Shown: positions 35,526 through 45,209, counted from the stretch's first letter. The stretch is DNA of 64,000 nucleotides from Pedobacter nototheniae (GCF_004335085.1 NZ_RQRS01000025.1:1-64000); one strand, 5' to 3'. Program-made: numbers and translations. The notes: generated from the sequence alone by a model not told the origin.

Positions 35526-36289
35526 TATCTTATTCTAAAACCACCTTCAACTTCATCAACAAAACCTGTAGCAGCACTTTTACCATGATAAAATAGACAT
35601 TCCCAGTTTTCTGCAGCAGCTCTTTTACCAAATTCCTTGCGAAGTTCCATGGCTTTTCGTCCGTCGAAATCATATTTAGCAATAAAGTTTTTAACGAGTT
35701 CTTCAGGTTCAGGCAAAACATCGCCACCAAAAAATACCTTCTGATTACCTTCTGTTAATAGAAAAACCTGATGGTTTGGACAATGTGCTCCTGTAAACTC
35801 GTAGCTTATTGTTTCATCCAAATTACCATCTCCCTCAATAAAATGTAACTGGGCATTTCGCTGTACAAAATCAAAAATATCGGTATGGTAAGAAGTAGAA
35901 GTGCTACTAAAAGCCGTTTCCCATTCGCCGCGATTGATTACATATTCCGCATCAGGAAAACTCAACTCCGTTTTATCTCTCAGTTTATGCACCATGCCAC
36001 CAGAATGATCGTAATGTAAGTGCGACATTAAAACTTTGGTTACATCGGTAGGATCGAAGCCAGCATTTCTAATATTCTTATGCAAAATCAATTCACCCTG
36101 TTCATCACTAAAACCTAAACCGGTATCAAATAAAACAAGGTCATTTTTAAGCTCAACTAAAAAGGGTTGAACATTTATAAACAAAGATGCTGGTCTATCT
36201 TTAAAACTATGTATGGCGGGGTCAAACGGAACAAATTTTTTGCTGGCATCAACAGAATAAGTTCCTTCGAATAAGGTGTAAACTTGCAA
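35525..36289 (-). CDS. MBL-fold metallohydrolase
   Basis: A 254-residue cytoplasmic enzyme of the metallo-beta-lactamase superfamily. Zinc motif MSHLHYDHSGG (HxHxDH) is intact, followed by GAHCPNHQVFLL and FFGGDVLP for the other ligands, and a C-terminal YHGK. It resembles quorum-quenching lactonase-like or YtnP-like hydrolases in length and layout, but substrate cannot be assigned. It is divergent from the sulfatase gene. The 14-bp repeat touches its stop codon. Confidence 0.87.
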   Translation of the reverse strand: MQVYTLFEGTYSVDASKKFVPFDPAIHSFKDRPASLFINVQPFLVELKNDLVLFDTGLGFSDEQGELILHKNIRNAGFDPTDVTKVLMSHLHYDHSGGMVHKLRDKTELSFPDAEYVINRGEWETAFSSTSTSYHTDIFDFVQRNAQLHFIEGDGNLDETISYEFTGAHCPNHQVFLLTEGNQKVFFGGDVLPEPEELVKNFIAKYDFDGRKAMELRKEFGKRAAAENWECLFYHGKSAATGFVDEVEGGFRIR

Positions 36290-36412
36290 AATATTAAGAT
36301 TTATTGTTTCAGTGCAAAGTTAACAATCTATTTGCACTATCGTTTTGGTAAAAGCCTGGTTACTTCCTTTTATTGTAAAAAATCATTCCTAAATTTCAAG
36401 CAAATTATTTTC

Positions 36413-37738
36413 ATGAAAAGAGCTTTACCAATTTTTGTACTCCTTTTTAGTTTAATTAACGGATTATTTGCACAACAAAAGCCTAATGTAATTATTGTTT
36501 TGGCTGATGATATGGGCTATAGTGATATCTCGTGCTATGGAAACCCCTTAATAAAAACTCCCTTTTTAGATGGCATGGCAAGTAAAGGTGTTAAGGCTAC
36601 CAATTTTGTAACTACCTCACCAACCTGTACGCCATCACGGGCCTCACTATTAACGGGCAGATATTGTAGTCGTATGGATTTGCCTTTTCCAATTGGCCCA
36701 GGCGATAAGCGTGGTATGCCTGAGGATGAAGTTACCATTGCCCAAATGTTAAAAACATCAGGTTATAATACCGCTTTGGTTGGTAAATGGCACCTGGGAG
36801 ATCATGGTATTTCATTGCCAAATAAAAAAGGTTTCGATGAATTTTATGGCATGCTTTACAGTCATGATTACCGAGCACCTTATGTAAAAACAGATACAAC
36901 GATTAAAATATTCAGAAACACTAAACCCGAAATTTATAAACCTCAGGATAGTGCTTTAATTGGTTTATACACAAAAGAATCAATCGATTTTATAAAGAGG
37001 AGTACGAAGAGTAAAAAACCTTTCTTTTTATATCTGGCTCAAAATATGCCACATTTGCCTGTTGCTTTTGCCGCCCAAAAAACTAGAAAAAAACCATCTG
37101 CTGGGGGCGAACTTGGCGATGTGATTGAAGATATGGATGCCGCTTTAGCACAAATTTGGAAACAGGTTATGGCATCCGGACAAGCCGATAATACCATTTT
37201 TATCTTTACAAGCGATAATGGACCTTGGATTAATGCGCCATCAAGAATGTATGAAGATGGTTTTACCAAGTTTTATCATGTAGGTTCTGCAGGTATTTTT
37301 AGAGGTTCAAAAGCAATTTCTTATGAGGGCGGGCATCGTGTTCCATTTATTGTATATTGGAAAGGACATACAATAGCCGATGGACAGCTAACAAAGCCAT
37401 TTTCTAATTTAGATGTTTTTCCTACAATTGCCGAGTGGACAAAGACTAAACTTCCGGATAAAGTTTATGATGGAGAATCGGTTTCGGGTTTATTAACCAA
37501 TAAAAATGATCAAAAAGTACACCGTCCAATTTATTATCACAATTATGTTTTGGAAGGCGTAAAAGATGGTGATTGGAAATTACGAATCACTAAAAAGGAT
37601 AATCAGGAATTAGTTGAGCTTTTCAATCTATCCTGGGATCCATCCGAACGAGTAAACTTGATTGATGAAAGCAAATTTGCAAACCAAAAAGAGCATCTTT
37701 TAAAACTTTTTAAAGAATATCCAGGCAATTCTAAATAA
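36413..37738 (+). CDS. Secreted sulfatase, Cys-type
   Basis: A 441-residue exported sulfatase with signal MKRALPIFVLLFSLINGLFAQ. The active-site signature TCTPSRASLLTG places Cys72 as the residue to be converted to formylglycine. Metal ligands DD are at 32-33 in ADDMGYSDIS, and SDNGP supplies the later pair. Cys-type sites in anaerobes and Bacteroidota are matured by anSME or FGE, neither of which lies here. The ATG at 36413 starts the signal peptide; longer upstream in-frame starts give 43 residues without family sequence. Substrate (sulfated glycan or ester) unknown; no polysaccharide utilisation locus surrounds it. Confidence 0.9.
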   Translation: MKRALPIFVLLFSLINGLFAQQKPNVIIVLADDMGYSDISCYGNPLIKTPFLDGMASKGVKATNFVTTSPTCTPSRASLLTGRYCSRMDLPFPIGPGDKRGMPEDEVTIAQMLKTSGYNTALVGKWHLGDHGISLPNKKGFDEFYGMLYSHDYRAPYVKTDTTIKIFRNTKPEIYKPQDSALIGLYTKESIDFIKRSTKSKKPFFLYLAQNMPHLPVAFAAQKTRKKPSAGGELGDVIEDMDAALAQIWKQVMASGQADNTIFIFTSDNGPWINAPSRMYEDGFTKFYHVGSAGIFRGSKAISYEGGHRVPFIVYWKGHTIADGQLTKPFSNLDVFPTIAEWTKTKLPDKVYDGESVSGLLTNKNDQKVHRPIYYHNYVLEGVKDGDWKLRITKKDNQELVELFNLSWDPSERVNLIDESKFANQKEHLLKLFKEYPGNSK

Positions 37739-37851
37739 GTAAATACCAATATTTTCCGTATTATGTTTTTGAATTGTATATTTTGAACCACCTGAAGGGC
37801 TGGTAAGAGTATCAATTAAAATGTATATTTACTGTTCGGAAACAATAATAG

Positions 37852-39552
37852 ATGGAAAAAAGATGGGTGCTGGCATCAAAGTGTAATGATGATACCGTAA
37901 CAACAATAGCTGAACAACTTAACATAGATCGCTCACTTGCTGAAATTTTAGTTAATAGAAATATTTGCGATTTCGATCAGGCTAAGGATTTTTTCAGACC
38001 ACAAATCGATCATCTTCACGATCCTTTTTTAATGAAGGATATGGATATAGCCATCAATCGTATTGAAAAAGCAATGACTAATGGAGAGAAAATTCTTATC
38101 TATGGTGATTATGATGTAGATGGAACAACCTCTGTTGCTTTGGCTTATAGCTTTTTTTCTCAACTTACTAAAAATATAGAATACTATATTCCAGATCGCT
38201 ACTTAGAAGGTTATGGTATCTCTACCGCTGGAATTGATTATGCACGCGCCAATGGATTTTCGTTAATTATTGCCTTAGATTGCGGCATAAAGTCCATTGA
38301 TAAAATTGATTACGCCAACAGTTTTAATATAGATTTTATTATTTGCGATCACCACTTACCAGGTGATGAATTGCCGAAAGCAATTGCCGTTTTAGATCCA
38401 AAAAGAAACGATTGCGAATATCCTTTTAAAGAGCTCGCTGGCTGCGGAATAGGTTTTAAATTGGCTCAGGCTTACGCTCAGAAACATAATTTACCCCAAA
38501 ACACTTATCTGCAATATCTTGATTTAGTTATGGTAAGTATTGCTGCAGATATTGTTCCTGTTGTTGGCGAAAATAGGATTCTGGCTTATTATGGATTACG
38601 GAAACTGAATACGAACCCTTGCCAGGGCTTAAAATCCTTAATGGAGATTTCTGGTAAAACCGAAAATTATACCATTACAGATGTTGTTTTTACTTTAGGA
38701 CCTAGAATTAATGCTGCAGGGCGCATAGATCATGCAAAGCATGCTGTGGCAATGCTGCTGTGTGATGAAGAGGTAAATGCTGCTGAACAAAGTGAATTAA
38801 TTAATCTAAAAAACACAGAACGAAAAACTTTCGACCAGGATATTACCCGTGAAGCCCTTGCTTTAATTGATGAAAGTGAGATTTTAATTAACCGGAAAAC
38901 AACCGTTGTTTTTAATGAAAACTGGCATAAAGGTGTAATTGGAATTGTGGCTTCCCGATTAACGGAAAAATATTATCGACCAACTATTGTACTTACAAAA
39001 TCTAACGGTTTGGTGGCTGGTTCGTGCCGCTCGGTTGCTGGTTTTGATTTATATGAAGCATTAAGCGGCTGCGCAGATTTGCTCGACCAATATGGTGGGC
39101 ACAAATTTGCTGCGGGCTTAACCATGCAACAAGATAATGTAAATGCATTATCTGATAAGTTTGAAGAAATTGTAGCCGCCAGCATAACGAAAGAACTATT
39201 AACGCCAATGATTAAGATTGATGCTGAAATAGAACTAGCTCAGATTGATGGTAAGTTTTTTAGAATTTTATCGCAAATGGGTCCATTTGGACCCGAAAAC
39301 ATGTCGCCAGTTTTTGTAACACACAATGTATACCTCGCACAACGAGCCATGGCAGTTGGAGCAAATCATTTAAAAATTAATATAAAACAACAAAATTCCA
39401 GTATTTTTGAAGGCATTGCATTTGGTTTAGCAGAATTTGAAAACCTTTTACAACCAAAAGTTCCTTTTTCTGTTTGTTATACTATTGAAGAAAATATATG
39501 GCGGGAAAAAAGACGTTTGCAGCTAAATATTAAAGGAATAAAAGTTATTTAA
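37852..39552 (+). CDS. recJ: Single-stranded-DNA-specific exonuclease RecJ
   Basis: A 566-residue 5'-3' exonuclease acting in recombination and mismatch repair. DHH motifs are in order: IYGDYDVDGTTS, IALDCGIKS, ICDHHLPGDELP and AVLDPKR. The DHHA1 part has GSCRSVAGFDLYEAL and QYGGHKFAAGLT. The C-terminal OB-type domain closes the chain. A TATATTTA box lies at about 37824, 21 nt before the ATG. It is the first gene of a collinear run of nine through 45099. Confidence 0.95.
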   Translation: MEKRWVLASKCNDDTVTTIAEQLNIDRSLAEILVNRNICDFDQAKDFFRPQIDHLHDPFLMKDMDIAINRIEKAMTNGEKILIYGDYDVDGTTSVALAYSFFSQLTKNIEYYIPDRYLEGYGISTAGIDYARANGFSLIIALDCGIKSIDKIDYANSFNIDFIICDHHLPGDELPKAIAVLDPKRNDCEYPFKELAGCGIGFKLAQAYAQKHNLPQNTYLQYLDLVMVSIAADIVPVVGENRILAYYGLRKLNTNPCQGLKSLMEISGKTENYTITDVVFTLGPRINAAGRIDHAKHAVAMLLCDEEVNAAEQSELINLKNTERKTFDQDITREALALIDESEILINRKTTVVFNENWHKGVIGIVASRLTEKYYRPTIVLTKSNGLVAGSCRSVAGFDLYEALSGCADLLDQYGGHKFAAGLTMQQDNVNALSDKFEEIVAASITKELLTPMIKIDAEIELAQIDGKFFRILSQMGPFGPENMSPVFVTHNVYLAQRAMAVGANHLKINIKQQNSSIFEGIAFGLAEFENLLQPKVPFSVCYTIEENIWREKRRLQLNIKGIKVI

Positions 39553-39630
39553 AATATAAAATAAATCATCAACTGAAATTGTTTCAGCTCCTTTGTAATT
39601 AGGTAGTTTTGATGGTTACTAATAAAATAT

Positions 39631-40365
39631 ATGATCTTAAGAGCCGAAAACCTCGTTAAAAAATATAAGCAACGTACCGTTGTTAATGATGTTTCTTTTA
39701 ACGTAAGTCAGGGAGAAATTGTTGGACTTTTAGGTCCGAATGGTGCGGGAAAAACGACTTCATTTTATATGATTGTAGGTTTAATCAAGCCAAATCAAGG
39801 TCGTATTTATTTAGAAGATGAAGATATTACCGAAGATGCCATGTATCGCCGGGCACAAAAAGGTATAGGTTATTTAGCGCAGGAAGCTTCGGTTTTTAGA
39901 AAACTTACTGTTGAAGAAAATATTTTGGCCATTTTGGAAATGAGCAAAATGAGCAAAGAAGAGCAACGCGATAAGTTAGAAGAGCTAATTAATGAATTTA
40001 GCTTGCATAAAGTTCGTAAAAATCGTGGCGATTTACTATCAGGAGGAGAGCGCCGTAGAACGGAAATTGCTAGGGCATTAGCTGCAAATCCTAATTTTAT
40101 TCTTTTGGATGAGCCATTTGCCGGGGTAGATCCAATTGCGGTAGAAGAAATTCAATCCATAGTAGCCAAGCTAAAACATAAAAACATAGGCATTCTGATT
40201 ACCGATCACAATGTGCAAGAAACTCTTTCTATTACTGATAGAGCATATTTACTTTTCGAAGGGAAAATTTTGGAGCAAGGAGTGCCCGAAGTTCTGGCAG
40301 AAAATGAAATGGTTAGAAAAGTATATTTGGGCTCTAACTTCGTTTTAAAACGAAAGAATTTTTAA
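39631..40365 (+). CDS. lptB: LPS export ABC transporter ATP-binding protein LptB
   Basis: A 244-residue ATPase of the Lpt system, which drives lipopolysaccharide from inner membrane to cell surface with LptF/G. Walker A is GPNGAGKT at residues 35-42; Q-loop in YLAQEASVFRKLTVEENI; signature LSGGERRRTEIARAL; Walker B FILLDEPFAGVDP; H-loop ITDHNVQETL. The C-terminal KVYLGSNF is typical of LptB. It follows recJ by 78 bp and precedes GH3 by 15 bp. Confidence 0.95.
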   Translation: MILRAENLVKKYKQRTVVNDVSFNVSQGEIVGLLGPNGAGKTTSFYMIVGLIKPNQGRIYLEDEDITEDAMYRRAQKGIGYLAQEASVFRKLTVEENILAILEMSKMSKEEQRDKLEELINEFSLHKVRKNRGDLLSGGERRRTEIARALAANPNFILLDEPFAGVDPIAVEEIQSIVAKLKHKNIGILITDHNVQETLSITDRAYLLFEGKILEQGVPEVLAENEMVRKVYLGSNFVLKRKNF

Positions 40366-40380
40366 TTTTCTTTTAAGCAC

Positions 40381-41901
40381 ATGGCATTTGTAAATTCGAT
40401 TTTTACCTGGTTAATGAAAAAGCGGATCCATCAGATCGAGCTTTTTATGAAATACCCGCACGATGTTCAGGAAGAGTGGTTTCATACACTTATTGATAGT
40501 GCGGAAAATACAGAATGGGGCAAACTATACGATTACAAATCTATTTTAACGCCCCAACAATATCAGGAACGTGTTCCAATTCAAAATTATGATACCCTAA
40601 AACCTTACATCGAAAGGATGTTGGCGGGGGAGCAAAATATTCTTTGGCCTTCCGATATTAAATGGTTCGCAAAATCATCAGGCACAACGAGTGATAGAAG
40701 CAAATTTATTCCTGTTTCAGAAGAAAGCCTCGAAGAATGCCACTTCAAGGGCGGTAAAGATATGCTTTCCATTTACTGTAATAACCGCCCAGATAATCAA
40801 ATGTTTACTGGAAAAGGTTTGGTTTTAGGCGGAAGTCATCAGGTAAATCAATTAAATGAAGATTGCTTTTATGGTGATTTATCAGCTGTTTTGATTAAAA
40901 ACCTGCCAATTTGGGCTGAATATTATCGTACACCAGATATGTCCATCGCTTTGATGGATAATTACGAAATAAAAATGGATCGGATGGCCGAAGCCACCAT
41001 TCAGGAAAATGTAACCAGTATTTCTGGCGTACCAACATGGACAATTGTGCTTGCTAAAAAAGTTTTAGAACTTACTGGTAAAAGCAATTTACTAGAAGTG
41101 TGGCCAAATTTAGAGCTTTATGTGCACGGGGCAGTAAATTTTGCGCCCTACCGAGAGCAGTTTAAACAACTCATTCCATCAGATGAAATGTATTATCTGG
41201 AAACTTATAATGCATCCGAAGGTTTTTTTGGTATTCAAGATCAGGATAATTCTGAAGAAATGTTGTTAATGCTGGATTACGGCATCTTTTATGAATTTAT
41301 TCCAATGGAAAATATTCATGACGAAAACCCTGCTGCTCTACTTTTGGGAGAAGTAGAACTTTATAAAAATTATGCAATTGTAATTTCTACAAACGGTGGT
41401 TTATGGCGCTATATGATTGGCGATACCATTCAATTTACGTCTTTATCTCCTTATAGAATAAAAATTACTGGAAGAACTAAACATTTTATTAATGCTTTTG
41501 GCGAAGAAGTAATTATTGATAATGCTGAACAGGCGCTAACAAAGGCATGTTTAGAAACTGGCGCCGAAATTAAAGATTATACTGCTGGGCCAATTTATTT
41601 TAAGGGAGAGCAAGCGGGGGGGCATGAGTGGATTATTGAGTTTGATAAACAACCACATGATTTTGAAAAGTTTGTGGATGTAATGGATCAAACCTTAAGA
41701 GAGGTAAATTCTGATTACGATGCTAAACGTTTTAAAGATATGGCTCTGCGTCGCCCTCAAGTGCATAATGCACCAGAAAATACTTTTTATAATTGGTTAA
41801 AAGCTAAAGATAAATTAGGTGGACAGCATAAGGTGCCACGCTTGGCAAATGAGCGTAAATATGTAGATGATATTTTAGAAATGATTAAATCTAATCGTTA
41901 A
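40381..41901 (+). CDS. GH3 auxin-responsive promoter-family acyl-adenylating protein
   Basis: A 506-residue bacterial member of the GH3 family, relatives of plant enzymes that adenylate an acyl acid and join it to an amino acid. Conserved blocks are FAKSSGTTSDRSKFIPVS (ATP-binding loop), NASEGFFGIQ and YMIGDTIQFTSLSPYRIKITGRTKHFINAFGEEV. It is full length. In Bacteroidota the gene is common, often beside lptB, but its substrate is unknown. Spacing of 15 bp from lptB and 4 bp to the next gene supports one operon. Confidence 0.88.
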   Translation: MAFVNSIFTWLMKKRIHQIELFMKYPHDVQEEWFHTLIDSAENTEWGKLYDYKSILTPQQYQERVPIQNYDTLKPYIERMLAGEQNILWPSDIKWFAKSSGTTSDRSKFIPVSEESLEECHFKGGKDMLSIYCNNRPDNQMFTGKGLVLGGSHQVNQLNEDCFYGDLSAVLIKNLPIWAEYYRTPDMSIALMDNYEIKMDRMAEATIQENVTSISGVPTWTIVLAKKVLELTGKSNLLEVWPNLELYVHGAVNFAPYREQFKQLIPSDEMYYLETYNASEGFFGIQDQDNSEEMLLMLDYGIFYEFIPMENIHDENPAALLLGEVELYKNYAIVISTNGGLWRYMIGDTIQFTSLSPYRIKITGRTKHFINAFGEEVIIDNAEQALTKACLETGAEIKDYTAGPIYFKGEQAGGHEWIIEFDKQPHDFEKFVDVMDQTLREVNSDYDAKRFKDMALRRPQVHNAPENTFYNWLKAKDKLGGQHKVPRLANERKYVDDILEMIKSNR

Positions 41902-41905
41902 TTAT

Positions 41906-42316
41906 ATGACCAGAGGAATTTTCATTTTTTTGATGATCTGCTTTTTATCAATCCGTGTTTTTGCCCAAACAAAAGAAAGTTATAAAGCTAGTATTGCTTA
42001 TAAAATTGTAGAAAGTTCATCCAAATACAAGCAATATACCAAAGGCCTTTACGAAAGAGTTGTTAAAAATGGCGGTCAGTCATTTGGTTTAATGTTGGAA
42101 AGTAGTCCTAATCCTAAGGCAGATTTATCTCAAAATTATTCTAAAACATACGATTTTAACCTTCACGAAAGTTATACGGACCGAATGCCGATTATAGCAA
42201 GATTTGTTTTCGACCCTGTTAAAAAACAACTTTATGAAGATGACGTAGTTAATGCAACGCTTGTTCCAATAACGTTTGATAGAAAATTACTTCTCCTTTT
42301 TAATAAGAAACCTTAG
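41906..42316 (+). CDS. Small secreted protein of unknown function
   Basis: A 136-residue exported protein with signal MTRGIFIFLMICFLSIRVFAQ. The remainder has no motif I recognise; it is a mixed alpha/beta chain of about 115 residues ending LLLLFNKKP. Four bp separate it from the GH3 gene and 9 bp from the next, so it is cotranscribed and may act in the periplasm with one of them (inference). Confidence 0.7.
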   Translation: MTRGIFIFLMICFLSIRVFAQTKESYKASIAYKIVESSSKYKQYTKGLYERVVKNGGQSFGLMLESSPNPKADLSQNYSKTYDFNLHESYTDRMPIIARFVFDPVKKQLYEDDVVNATLVPITFDRKLLLLFNKKP

Positions 42317-42325
42317 AAATGGCGC

Positions 42326-42955
42326 ATGAAGAAATACCTAAATTATACACAACTTATATGGGTGCTATTTTTTGCGTATTTCTTTATTTTAATGCTCCAA
42401 ATAACATTGCGTTACATCCCGGCGGATAGTGAAATCGCCTTCCTGCAAATAAAACAAACAGAAGTAAACAGTATAAAAGCTTATTTACCTATATTTTACA
42501 TTCATGTTTATAGCGCTATTTTTGTGCTGTTTGCAGGGTTTACACAATTCAATTCTAAAATTCAATTTGGCTACAAAAGAGTTCACAGGGTTTTAGGTTA
42601 TTTCTACTCAGCAGTAGTATTGCTACTTGCAGCACCATCTGGCATATTTATTGGTTGTTTTGCAAATGGTGGCATAATATCAAAGGTTTCATTTGTTTTA
42701 CTTGGTATTTTATGGTTTTATTTTACAATAAAAGCCATTATTCTCATTTTGAAACGTGATGTTATTAATCATAAAAAGTACATGTGGCGAAGTTTTGCAT
42801 TAACTTGTTCTGCTATCACTTTACGCCTGTGGAAGGTAATTTTAGTATATTTATTTCATCCGGCGCCAATGGATGTTTACCAAATTATAGCTTGGTTGGG
42901 CTGGATACCTAATTTATTACTTGCCGAATGGCTTATTAAAAGACAAATTATATAA
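42326..42955 (+). CDS. DUF2306-like membrane protein
   Basis: A 209-residue integral membrane protein with about five to six helices. Conserved His-containing stretches YKRVHRVLGYFYSA and INHKKYMWRSFALTCSAITLRLW match DUF2306 family style, where membrane His residues recall heme- or quinone-binding proteins. Function unknown. It is inside the lptB-GH3 run. Confidence 0.78.
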   Translation: MKKYLNYTQLIWVLFFAYFFILMLQITLRYIPADSEIAFLQIKQTEVNSIKAYLPIFYIHVYSAIFVLFAGFTQFNSKIQFGYKRVHRVLGYFYSAVVLLLAAPSGIFIGCFANGGIISKVSFVLLGILWFYFTIKAIILILKRDVINHKKYMWRSFALTCSAITLRLWKVILVYLFHPAPMDVYQIIAWLGWIPNLLLAEWLIKRQII

Positions 42956-42991
42956 CTAAGTACATCATACTCTACGTAATTAATCTAACTA

Positions 42992-43873
42992 ATGAAAAAA
43001 CTCTTATTTATCGCACTCCTCTCAATCGTTATATTTTCTTGTAAAGAGAAGAAAAAAACAAATCAGAAAACTGAATCTCCTGTAGCACAAGCAGAAATCC
43101 ATAAAGAATTATATGGTTTTTGGGTGGGTGATTTTCTTGTGGATACAGAAGATGAATACGAAGGAGACATGTCTGACGCTACGCCTAAACTAAACCTTGT
43201 AATTAAAAGAATAACCAAAGATACTGTAATTGCACAAAGCGTGGTATCAGGCAATAGCCGACCTTTATTGGGCAAACTTTCTGATGATGGGGGCAAAATT
43301 ACCTTTATTTTAGATGAGCCGGGAACAGATAAATACGACGGGCGCTTTGAAATTAAATTAGATGGAGATACTTTAAAAGGTGTTTGGTCTGCTTATAAAA
43401 CCAATTTAAAGTGGCCAAAAAAGAAATATAAATTGCAGAAAAAACAGTTCGTTTATAATGCAAACCTTATGCTTCCGAATGAAATTGACTATATAGATTG
43501 GACAGATCATAAAGTGATTGATCGTTTAGATACCCTAGATGATGGCAAAGTAGACACTATGACTAACGCTTTTTATCGAAGCGCTTCCAAACAAATTTTT
43601 GTATTAAATGCATCAACTATGGCGTTAAAGGAGAGTGACTTAAAAAACCTTCGTAAATTGGATTTACAAATTATTAAGAATACTATTTTTGCCAGACATG
43701 GTTATGCTTTTAAGAAAGTAACTTATAGAAACTTTTTCGATCCCGTGGATTGGTATGTACCCATCTCAAATAATGTAGATAACGATATAACGCCTTTAGA
43801 AAGTAAGAATATAAAGTTGATTGATCGTTTTGTGAAATATGCCGAAGACAATTATGATGCTTTTGGCCGTTAA
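42992..43873 (+). CDS. YARHG-domain lipoprotein
   Basis: A 293-residue lipoprotein. The N terminus MKKLLFIALLSIVIFSC ends at lipobox Cys17. The C terminus (about residues 210-290) is a YARHG domain with KNTIFARHGYAFKKVTYRNFF. The central part is beta-rich (GFWVGDFLVDTEDEYEGDM, GRFEIKLDGDTLKGVWSAY). YARHG domains occur in extracellular or periplasmic proteins and peptidoglycan-linked proteins; function unknown. It is flanked by short gaps, within the same gene run. Confidence 0.82.
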   Translation: MKKLLFIALLSIVIFSCKEKKKTNQKTESPVAQAEIHKELYGFWVGDFLVDTEDEYEGDMSDATPKLNLVIKRITKDTVIAQSVVSGNSRPLLGKLSDDGGKITFILDEPGTDKYDGRFEIKLDGDTLKGVWSAYKTNLKWPKKKYKLQKKQFVYNANLMLPNEIDYIDWTDHKVIDRLDTLDDGKVDTMTNAFYRSASKQIFVLNASTMALKESDLKNLRKLDLQIIKNTIFARHGYAFKKVTYRNFFDPVDWYVPISNNVDNDITPLESKNIKLIDRFVKYAEDNYDAFGR

Positions 43874-43890
43874 TTTGTAATAGACTTATT

Positions 43891-44319
43891 ATGAAATTGA
43901 ACAGGCAAAAAATATTAGATTTCTTTAAAAAATCAGAAGATAAAGCTACGGTTGTATTGAATGATAAAAATAAGGCTAAGCAGACCATTCAGGATGCATT
44001 GGGTAAAGCGGTAACCAATAAAGGAGATTTGGAGGGGATTTGGACTAAACTGTTATTATTGTTTGCAGTTTCTAAGGATTATGTAAATGGTAATTACACC
44101 GAGATACCTAAAAGATCTATTATAGCAATTATTGGCGGCTTAATTTATTTCCTCTCGCCAATTGATGTGGTTCCCGATTTTATTCCTGTATTGGGTTTTA
44201 TAGATGACGTATTTATTTTAAATTTGGTTTATAAACAAGTTGTAAAAGATTTGGAGAAATATAAAATCTGGAAAGATCAGCAAGACAATATCATTAGTTT
44301 AGATGGCGCATCAGGATAG
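43891..44319 (+). CDS. YkvA/DUF1232-family membrane protein
   Basis: A 142-residue protein. A soluble N-terminal part is followed by a DUF1232 hairpin with GLIYFLSPIDVVPDFIPVLGFIDDVFIL, the core signature of the family. Function unknown; membrane-associated. Its 3' end overlaps the next gene by 17 bp. Confidence 0.88.
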   Translation: MKLNRQKILDFFKKSEDKATVVLNDKNKAKQTIQDALGKAVTNKGDLEGIWTKLLLLFAVSKDYVNGNYTEIPKRSIIAIIGGLIYFLSPIDVVPDFIPVLGFIDDVFILNLVYKQVVKDLEKYKIWKDQQDNIISLDGASG

Positions 44320-44626
44320 TGGTTTTTTAGATTGGCTGAGTCATCACCTTTTAACTTGCCCGTTAAAGGCTCACTTTGGGGTAGATTGCCCGGGTTGTGG
44401 TTTGCAGCGGTCTGTTATAAGTTTGTTTAAAGGAAATATTGTTGAGTCATTTAAATTATATCCGGCAACTATACCCTTAATTTTTATCGTTATTTTTACG
44501 CTATTACACCTTAAATTCGATTTTAAATTTGGCGCACAGTTGATAAAAATTGTATTTGCAGGTGTTGCAGTAATTATTATAATCAATTACATTTACAAAA
44601 TATACAACCACCAATTACTAAATTAG
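44303..44626 (+). CDS. DUF2752 membrane protein
   Basis: A 107-residue protein with the DUF2752 signature CPLKAHFGVDCPGCGLQRSVISLFKGN followed by two hydrophobic helices. Cys in CPLKAHFGVDCPGCG could bind metal. It overlaps the YkvA gene by 17 bp and the next gene starts 2 bp after it, so translation is likely coupled. Confidence 0.85.
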   Translation: MAHQDSGFLDWLSHHLLTCPLKAHFGVDCPGCGLQRSVISLFKGNIVESFKLYPATIPLIFIVIFTLLHLKFDFKFGAQLIKIVFAGVAVIIIINYIYKIYNHQLLN

Positions 44627-44628
44627 CT

Positions 44629-45099
44629 ATGTCTGAAGAACAAGAAAATCAACCAATCGAGCCAATTAGGAACGAATCAAATGCTGTAGAACCAATAAGT
44701 AATGGTCCTGGCCAGCCACCACCATTTCAACAACCACCACCATTTGGTCAGTTCGGAGGAGGAATGGGACAACCGAATTTGCCTAATGCTACTATTGCAT
44801 TAGTTTTAGGTATTTTATCTATTCCAGGCTGTTGCTGCTACGGTATAGGTTTGGTATTTGGAATTATTGCTTGGGTTTTATCAAATGGGGATATTAAAAA
44901 ATATAACCTTAACCCTAATGGCTATTCATTATCATCTTATAAAAATACCAAAGCAGGTAAAATTTGTGCCATCATAGGTGTTGTTTTAAGCGCATTATAC
45001 ATCATTCTTTTAGTTGTATCTATTGCAATTTTTGGATGGGCTGCACTTAGAGATCCTCAGATGATGAAAGAGTTATTGCAACAAAAAGGTCTTCAGTAA
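44629..45099 (+). CDS. CCC-motif membrane protein (DUF4190-like)
   Basis: A 156-residue protein. A Pro/Gln-rich cytoplasmic N terminus (about residues 1-55) is followed by two helices, the first with GILSIPGCCCYGIGLVFGI (the CCC motif). Such proteins are common in Bacteroidota and uncharacterised. It is the last gene of the recJ-lptB run and is followed by a terminator at 45136. Confidence 0.85.
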   Translation: MSEEQENQPIEPIRNESNAVEPISNGPGQPPPFQQPPPFGQFGGGMGQPNLPNATIALVLGILSIPGCCCYGIGLVFGIIAWVLSNGDIKKYNLNPNGYSLSSYKNTKAGKICAIIGVVLSALYIILLVVSIAIFGWAALRDPQMMKELLQQKGLQ

Positions 45100-45135
45100 G
45101 AGACTTATAACTTTTTAATTTTACCTTAAAAATAT

Positions 45136-45166
45136 AAATCGAACAGTTTCTACTGTTCGATTTTCT
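45136..45166 (+). terminator. Terminator overlapping the bacilliredoxin promoter region
   Basis: A perfect 12-bp stem AAATCGAACAGT / ACTGTTCGATTT (45136-45147, 45152-45163) with a TTCT loop. It ends the recJ-to-CCC run, and its right arm lies just in front of the minus-7 box at 45167. Confidence 0.8.
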
Positions 45167-45174
45167 TATTTTTG
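45167..45174 (+). promoter_or_regulatory. Bacilliredoxin minus-7 box (TATTTTTG)
   Basis: Exact TAnnTTTG match 35 nt upstream of the ATG. The minus-33 region falls inside the preceding terminator hairpin. Confidence 0.6.
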
Positions 45175-45209
45175 TACGTTGAAATTGTAAATAATAAAAA
45201 CGAAGATAA

